Shown here: positions 5,953-9,676 of the stretch, piece by piece | How positions within the stretch are numbered: position 1 is the stretch's first letter | Layout: each line of letters opens with the position of its first letter | Assembly (NCBI GenBank): GCA_005239585.1 | Contig: SBBU01000184.1 | Coordinates: 1-9,676 of the forward strand | Length of the DNA: 9,676 nucleotides | From: Planctomycetaceae bacterium | GTDB taxonomy: Bacteria > Planctomycetota > MHYJ01 > SBBU01 | Reading direction: 5' to 3' | Notes under the pieces: generated by a model | Seen by the model: the letters and a program-made list of their open reading frames with translations, nothing else | Told to the model about the DNA's origin: nothing | The model's database searches: none | Program-made: the position numbers and the translations under genes

Positions 5953-7301
5953 TACGGAAGCTCTTCATAACTTATATCACAGTTGTCGTCCTTGCTCTAG
6001 CAGCCTGTGCAGTGTTACTTATACGATTAGCCAGGAATCGTAGTGAAGCAGGATCGATTTACCTTATCGTTTTTGCTATCTTGACCTTAGTTCTACTTGT
6101 AACAGCAATTGCTGGATATTTCCTCAGTCGGCATTTTCAACGTGCTATAGGAGAAATCGAGCAGACAATAAACTCCATATCACGTGCTGATTTCGAGCCT
6201 ATGGCCCCTATTAACGCAACTGGTTACATGGGAGAACTGGCAGCAGCGGTTAATCGAATGCGTGAAGAGCTTAGCAAAAAACTTGAAGATCTTACATCTG
6301 AAAAGGAAAGACTTGAATCAATGATTCGTTCCATGCGTGAGGGGGTAGTTTCTGTTGACTCGAACGGTCGAATTGTCCATGTTAACGAATCGGCTCAGTT
6401 GCTTTTGAACATCCCTTTGGACAGCAGAACAAAGCCGTTATGGGATGTGATTCGCCATGATGATGTTATCAGTGTAGTAAGGGATGTTCTTTCAATGCAA
6501 CAAGAAAGACATATAGAGGCAATTGCTGGTGCACGCTCACTTGTCGTATTCGTTACACCAATCCGTACAGGCGGAGCAGTATTGGTTGCCCATGATGTAA
6601 CTGATGCAAAGAAATACGAAGGATTAAGAAAAGAATTTGTAGCCAATGTATCTCATGAACTTCGAACACCTTTGACTTTTATCAAGGGTTATGTTGAAAC
6701 CTTGAAAGATGGAAATGTCAGGGATGAAGCCAAGACCAGAGAATTCTTAGAAACCATTGATAAAAATGTTCAACAACTTTCAAATCTCGTTGAGGACCTG
6801 CTTGAGCTCTCAAGGCTTGAATCAGGATCTGAGATGGCCAAAGTTCGTCCTGTTGGTCTCAAAGATCTGCTGCAGCGAGTTACAGATAGATATACTGTTG
6901 CGATCAACAAGAAGCGACAAGAACTGCATTTAGAATCTTCACCTGATCTATCACAGATCAATGCTGATCCTGATCTGCTCGAACGCGCGATTGGTAACTT
7001 GCTGGATAATGCTATCAAGTATACGCCGGAAAATGGTGGGATCTGGATCAGGACGAATAGCTTAGACGATGCAGTTGAAATATCTGTCTCAGATACTGGG
7101 ATTGGTATTCCTAACGAAGACCTCCCTCGCATATTCGAACGTTTTTATCGAGTTGATAAATCAAGATCCCGAGAGATGGGCGGTACAGGCTTGGGCCTTG
7201 CTATTGTCAAGCACATCGCTCAACTACACAATGGCTCAGTTGCTGTCCAGAGTACACAAGGAAAGGGCTCCACTTTTGTGTTAAAGTTGCCGGGAGGTTA
7301 G
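5949..7301 (+). CDS. phoR: Phosphate sensor histidine kinase PhoR
   Basis: Membrane histidine kinase, 450 residues. Two membrane helices (about 4-26 and 37-59) are separated by only about nine residues, so there is no extracytoplasmic sensor domain. A HAMP-like linker (about 60-113) leads to a PAS domain (about 115-215, starting LESMIRSMREGVVSVDSNGR). The dimerisation domain carries the phosphoaccepting His236 in VSHELRTPL. The ATPase domain has the N box NLLDNAIKYTP (350-360), G1 DTGIGI (382-387), the F box FERFYRVD and G2 GGTGLGLAIV (411-420). All catalytic motifs are intact. Such short-loop PhoR proteins are thought to read phosphate status from PstSCAB through PhoU, with the PAS domain as the docking site; that step is family knowledge, not visible here. 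The stop codon overlaps the stop of the opposing cstA gene. Confidence 0.95.
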   Translation: MIRKLFITYITVVVLALAACAVLLIRLARNRSEAGSIYLIVFAILTLVLLVTAIAGYFLSRHFQRAIGEIEQTINSISRADFEPMAPINATGYMGELAAAVNRMREELSKKLEDLTSEKERLESMIRSMREGVVSVDSNGRIVHVNESAQLLLNIPLDSRTKPLWDVIRHDDVISVVRDVLSMQQERHIEAIAGARSLVVFVTPIRTGGAVLVAHDVTDAKKYEGLRKEFVANVSHELRTPLTFIKGYVETLKDGNVRDEAKTREFLETIDKNVQQLSNLVEDLLELSRLESGSEMAKVRPVGLKDLLQRVTDRYTVAINKKRQELHLESSPDLSQINADPDLLERAIGNLLDNAIKYTPENGGIWIRTNSLDDAVEISVSDTGIGIPNEDLPRIFERFYRVDKSRSREMGGTGLGLAIVKHIAQLHNGSVAVQSTQGKGSTFVLKLPGG

Positions 7302-8959
7302 GGATTTGAAGGCTTGGGTTTTGGCGAATTTAGCGCTTTAAAGGCGTCAAAGCTAATCAATCCAGCCAGTGTCAGTAGAAGGGCAGCTACTGCACCATTG
7401 ATCGTGGGGGGATGAAATCCTAATGGGTTATTAAACGCGTCTATGATATGCACTGCAAGTGCCCACACAGTTATTGTCATCACAAAGAGCATCGGTAGTA
7501 TGGTAAACCAGTTCGGACGGCCAGTCTTTTTTAGCCATACAGAGATTGCCAAGAGTGTCAATGCTGCGAGTAGCTGATTTGATGTCCCGAAAAGTATCCA
7601 GTATTTCCTCCAGTCTCCGGGTTTTGATGATAGTATGAAACCTAGTGGTATGCAGACTGTGAGGGCTGTTGAAAGAATTGCAGATATCCACCCTCGTTTA
7701 ACAAACAGCTCTTGCAGCATGTATCTTCCTAAACGGGTTGCAACGTCCAGCGTGTCAAAGACAAACGTTGAAAATGCCATTGCCCCAAACGTAACGGCAA
7801 AGAGGAGATATTTTTCTCCGATTATCACAGTCAGGAACCTTCCGATGCCTTCGCCGTAAATAATACCCGGAGACTGCGACGTATTTGTTGCGATCAAAAC
7901 AGTTGAAAGAGCAATCAACGCAACAAAACCTTCAAGAAGCATGCCGCCATAGCCAATCGGCCTGCAGTGAGATTCCTTTGATATTTGTTTTGATGTTGTG
8001 CCAGAGCAGACTAGCCCGTGAAATCCGGAGCATGCCCCGCAGGCTATGGTGACAAAAAGAAATGGAAATAGTGCATCATCAAGCCGGGGACCGTCGAGTG
8101 CCTTGAATCCCGGCTGGTTGATCTGAAATCCTCCAAGAACGATGCCCACTACGCCTACTGAAAGCGCTATGTAAAGTACAAATCCGCCAAGATAACCGCG
8201 CGGCTGCAAGAGAAGCCAAACTGGGAGCAGGGACGCCGCAAAACAGTACGATAGAATCAGAATCGCCCATGTCTTGTAATCAAACAGGAACACCGTTGAA
8301 ATGCTTGTCCCCAGCCAGACAACAGCAAGAGTAGCAGGCACGAAGAAAAGTGTGATGATCAAAAGCGGAGGAGATGTTGTCCTTTGCACGAGCCCCATTA
8401 TCAGCGCTAGAGTGAGATACATTATTGCAGCTGCAGCAACTGCCCCACCCGGGTTGAATGCAAACTTGCCTTCTAGTTCCTCTGTCTTTCCAAGGAAAGT
8501 GTTTGCAGTAACATCTGTAAAAGCAATGATTACATAGAGAAGGGCGATCCATATAAATGAAATCATGGAATTATAGGCACGCCTGCCGAGGTTTTGTCTC
8601 ACGATTTCTGCTATTGATTGCGCCTTGTGTTTTATTGAAGCAGCTAGTGCTGAAAAATCATGGACAGCGCCGATAAAGATTACGCCTAGTACGATCCAGA
8701 TAATGCAGGGAATCCATCCAAAAGTCATGCATGCCGCGATCGGTCCAACTATGGGGCCTGCGGCGGCGATGGCACTAAAGTGCTGACCCAAGAGGTAAAA
8801 AGGCTTGGCGGGTACATAGTCTACACCATCATTTATTTCTTGAGCTGGGGTAGGATTGCTGTCGCTCAGCGCAAACTGACGTGCGATCCATCGGCCGTAA
8901 ATTAGATAACCTCCAAGGAGCGCTGCAATTACGATGCCAGTCAATAGGGCCAGACTCAT
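7298..8959 (-). CDS. cstA: CstA-family carbon starvation / pyruvate or peptide transporter
   Basis: Polytopic inner-membrane transporter of the CstA/BtsT family, whose characterised members take up pyruvate or peptides during carbon limitation; the substrate cannot be told from sequence. The 553-residue protein is hydrophobic almost throughout. Landmarks are GQHFSAIAAAGPIVGPIA (59-76), GWIPCIIWIVLGVIFIGAVH (81-100), CGACSGFHGLVCSGTTSKQI (307-326), GYGGMLLEGFVALIAL (336-351), FDTLDVATRLGRY (401-413) and FGTSNQLLAALTL (457-469). It is about 150 residues shorter than the E. coli proteins, which is usual for many non-enteric members. The only good start in frame is ATG at 8959. An AGGAG at 8979-8983 is 19 nt away and a weaker AGG lies closer (8964-8966). 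The stop codon overlaps that of phoR. Confidence 0.93.
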   Translation of the reverse strand: MSLALLTGIVIAALLGGYLIYGRWIARQFALSDSNPTPAQEINDGVDYVPAKPFYLLGQHFSAIAAAGPIVGPIAACMTFGWIPCIIWIVLGVIFIGAVHDFSALAASIKHKAQSIAEIVRQNLGRRAYNSMISFIWIALLYVIIAFTDVTANTFLGKTEELEGKFAFNPGGAVAAAAIMYLTLALIMGLVQRTTSPPLLIITLFFVPATLAVVWLGTSISTVFLFDYKTWAILILSYCFAASLLPVWLLLQPRGYLGGFVLYIALSVGVVGIVLGGFQINQPGFKALDGPRLDDALFPFLFVTIACGACSGFHGLVCSGTTSKQISKESHCRPIGYGGMLLEGFVALIALSTVLIATNTSQSPGIIYGEGIGRFLTVIIGEKYLLFAVTFGAMAFSTFVFDTLDVATRLGRYMLQELFVKRGWISAILSTALTVCIPLGFILSSKPGDWRKYWILFGTSNQLLAALTLLAISVWLKKTGRPNWFTILPMLFVMTITVWALAVHIIDAFNNPLGFHPPTINGAVAALLLTLAGLISFDAFKALNSPKPKPSNP

Positions 8960-8967
8960 TACGCCTA

Positions 8968-8996
8968 ATGATTGTTTTCTCCTGACAACTTGTCAA
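8968..8996 (-). promoter_or_regulatory. Candidate cstA promoter containing a 13-bp palindrome
   Basis: On the minus strand a perfect -35 TTGACA (8996-8991) is followed after 17 bases by AATCAT (8973-8968; four of six matches to TATAAT). This would start transcription at about 8961, nearly leaderless for cstA. The -35 sits in a perfect 13-bp palindrome, TGACAACTTGTCA (8983-8995), suitable for a dimeric regulator. A second weaker candidate lies further upstream on the same strand: TTGTAC (9049-9044), 17-base spacer, TATTCT (9026-9021). It would give a roughly 55-nt leader that includes the palindrome. The sequence does not decide between them. Confidence 0.4.
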
Positions 8997-9008
8997 GGAA
9001 GTGAAAAG

Positions 9009-9037
9009 TTGAAATGGACTAGAATATGTCGTACACT
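9009..9037 (+). promoter_or_regulatory. Promoter of the toxin-antitoxin operon
   Basis: TTGAAA (9009-9014), a 17-base spacer and TACACT (9032-9037) form a good sigma70-type promoter reading towards the antitoxin gene. The start point would be near 9044, giving a leader of about 30 nt that includes the ribosome site. The -10 box lies in the first of three 13-bp repeats, as expected if a repressor bound there blocks initiation. Confidence 0.6.
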
Positions 9038-9069
9038 AGAGATGTACAAGATTGATGTACAAGGAGGAT
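9031..9069. repeat. Three 13-bp tandem repeats, likely antitoxin operator
   Basis: GTACACTAGAGAT (9031-9043), GTACAAGATTGAT (9044-9056) and GTACAAGGAGGAT (9057-9069) are head-to-tail units of 13 bp. The last two share the 10-bp string GATGTACAAG when read with the preceding bases (9041-9050 and 9054-9063). The first unit covers the -10 box and the third contains the AAGGAGG ribosome site of the antitoxin. Each unit starts with GTACA, giving two TGTACA palindromes at 9043-9048 and 9056-9061. Type II antitoxins commonly repress their own promoter by binding repeated or palindromic sites, so this is the likely operator. Confidence 0.65.
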
Positions 9070-9073
9070 GTCT

Positions 9074-9328
9074 ATGTTAAAAATAGTTGATTCAAGTACA
9101 CTACGTAATCATCTGCGCGATGTACTTGAGGAAATCTCCAAGAAAAAAGACTATGTATTGATAATGCGCAAGTCAAAACCAATAGGTGCCATAGTGAATC
9201 TGGACTTTCTTGAGGATCTATTGGCGCTCACAAGTTCTCAGTATCTAGAAAGCATACGTCAAGCAAGGGAAGATTACAGGAAGGGTCGTAGCTACTCACA
9301 TGCTGATCTCTTTGGCAAAATTGAGTGA
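9074..9328 (+). CDS. Type II antitoxin, Phd/YefM family
   Basis: Predicted antitoxin of 84 residues that would neutralise the toxin encoded next and repress the shared promoter. The N-terminal Phd/YefM DNA-binding fold is recognisable: IVDSSTLRNHLRDVLEEI followed by KDYVLIMRKSKPIGAIVNL, with the typical strand-helix-helix-strand order and the closing 'G-IV-L-FLEDL' pattern. The C-terminal part (about 52-84) is charged and helical, as expected of the toxin-binding tail. I chose ATG at 9074 because AAGGAGG (9061-9067) touches the upstream ATG at 9068 with no spacing but lies 6 nt from 9074. The upstream choice would add only Met-Ser. The stop overlaps the toxin start (GTGA), the classical coupled arrangement. 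Confidence 0.85.
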   Translation: MLKIVDSSTLRNHLRDVLEEISKKKDYVLIMRKSKPIGAIVNLDFLEDLLALTSSQYLESIRQAREDYRKGRSYSHADLFGKIE

Positions 9329-9576
9329 AATACACCCTCGTATACACAAAAAGGGCAGTCCAAGATATAGAGGCCTTGGATAGGCTCGCAAAAAAGCGTA
9401 TCGGTAATAAAATCATTCAATTGCAAGATGATCCACTCCAGAAATCCAAAAAATTGATCAACTCCAAGATTGGGACATATAGGTTTCGCATAGGAGATTA
9501 CCGTGTTGTTTTCGATGTTGATAAGGATAGGGTTGTGATATTGCGAATTGGGCATCGTGGCGAGATCTATCGATAG
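9325..9576 (+). CDS. Type II toxin, RelE/ParE superfamily
   Basis: Small basic protein of 83 residues starting with GTG at 9325 and overlapping the antitoxin stop. The N-terminal strand MKYTLVYTKRAVQDIEAL and helix, followed by GTYRFRIGDYRVVFDVD (50-66) and ILRIGHRGEIYR (72-83), are diagnostic of the RelE side of the RelE/ParE superfamily. Candidate active-site residues of an mRNA endonuclease are Arg60, Arg74, His77, Arg78 and Tyr82. RelE-type members cleave mRNA on the ribosome, and the GHR-x-x-Y ending favours that over the gyrase-poisoning ParE type, but the sequence alone does not settle it. No truncation is visible, so the pair appears functional. Confidence 0.88.
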   Translation: MKYTLVYTKRAVQDIEALDRLAKKRIGNKIIQLQDDPLQKSKKLINSKIGTYRFRIGDYRVVFDVDKDRVVILRIGHRGEIYR

Positions 9577-9623
9577 TCGTAACCGTTACAAAGTGTGTGG
9601 GGTGCGGGTGGACATAAAAAGTT

Positions 9624-9676
9624 TAACAAAAAACCCTCTCCGCCTATAATTTTGTTAGAACATTTAGGGGAGAGGG
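9624..9676. repeat. Two interleaved inverted repeats at the window end
   Basis: Arm A, TAACAAAA (9624-9631), pairs perfectly with TTTTGTTA (9650-9657). Arm B, CCCTCTCC (9634-9641), pairs perfectly with GGAGAGGG (9669-9676). The order A-B-A'-B' means that both stems together would make a pseudoknot, or that they are alternatives. The second repeat touches the window edge and may be longer. This could be a terminator after the toxin gene, a repeated intergenic element, or a control region of the next gene. Confidence 0.5.
9645..9650 (+). promoter_or_regulatory. Candidate -10 box for a gene beyond the window
   Basis: A perfect TATAAT lies at 9645-9650, with a weak -35 candidate TTTAAC at 9622-9627 (17-base spacing). 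A purine-rich AGGGGAGAGGG follows at 9666-9676 and could serve as a ribosome site. The downstream gene is not in the window, so this stays tentative. Confidence 0.35.

Noticed and set aside
7301..7345. Terminator hairpin between phoR and cstA
   Set aside because: No G+C-rich inverted repeat followed by a T run was found on either strand.
7431..8552. Several open frames of 60-90 codons on both strands inside the cstA gene
   Set aside because: They are in other frames of a well-supported family member, have no recognisable domains and no ribosome sites.
9068..9073. ATG at 9068 as the antitoxin start
   Set aside because: The AAGGAGG sequence ends directly at this codon, leaving no spacing; ATG at 9074 has the proper distance.
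1..9676. CRISPR array, tRNA, rRNA or insertion sequence
   Set aside because: No regularly spaced long repeats, cloverleaf-like or rRNA motifs, or transposase-like frames were seen; the window is almost fully occupied by recognised genes.

Overview
The window holds a nearly complete, co-directional phosphate-starvation locus (about 20-7301, + strand) in the order Pho box, pstS, pstC, pstA, pstB1, pstB2, phoU, phoB, phoR. It is followed by a convergent carbon-starvation family transporter gene (cstA, - strand, 7298-8959) and a divergent type II toxin-antitoxin pair (9074-9576, + strand). Every large reading frame is intact, junctions are tight (overlaps of 4 nt, or a stop codon directly followed by a start), and no tRNA, rRNA, CRISPR array or insertion sequence is visible. 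A lipobox on PstS, the PhoB/PhoR arrangement and the E. coli-like 11-bp phased Pho box point to a Gram-negative or diderm bacterium. The gene order and protein style remind me of Desulfobacterota/Nitrospirota-like lineages, but this is an impression only and no taxonomic marker is present.

The phosphate region: four 11-bp phased repeats (20-63) should be the PhoB binding site driving the whole operon. PstS delivers phosphate to the PstC/PstA channel, PstB ATPases power it, PhoU links transporter state to the sensor kinase PhoR, and PhoR phosphorylates PhoB, which feeds back on the Pho box. PhoR has almost no extracytoplasmic loop, which fits sensing through Pst and PhoU rather than direct ligand binding.

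Two features stand out. (1) PstS is circularly permuted. The normally C-terminal half (residues about 24-153) comes first, directly behind a lipoprotein signal, and the normally N-terminal half (about 172-290) comes second; all phosphate-contact motifs are retained. (2) There are two adjacent PstB paralogues whose defects are complementary. PstB1 keeps the LSGGQ signature but has lost the Q-loop Gln and the H-loop His. PstB2 keeps the Q-loop and H-loop but its signature is LSPEQ. As a heterodimer they would form one fully canonical and one degenerate ATP site, an asymmetric transporter design not expected of classical homodimeric PstB2.

The right-hand part: cstA converges on phoR with overlapping stop codons and no terminator between them. 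Its upstream region is shared with the toxin-antitoxin operon. That short divergent region (8960-9073) carries a perfect 13-bp palindrome, a good sigma70-type promoter and three 13-bp tandem repeats that run from the -10 box through the ribosome binding site of the antitoxin, a likely autoregulatory operator. After the toxin, the last 55 bases hold two interleaved inverted repeats and a TATAAT box, cut by the window edge.
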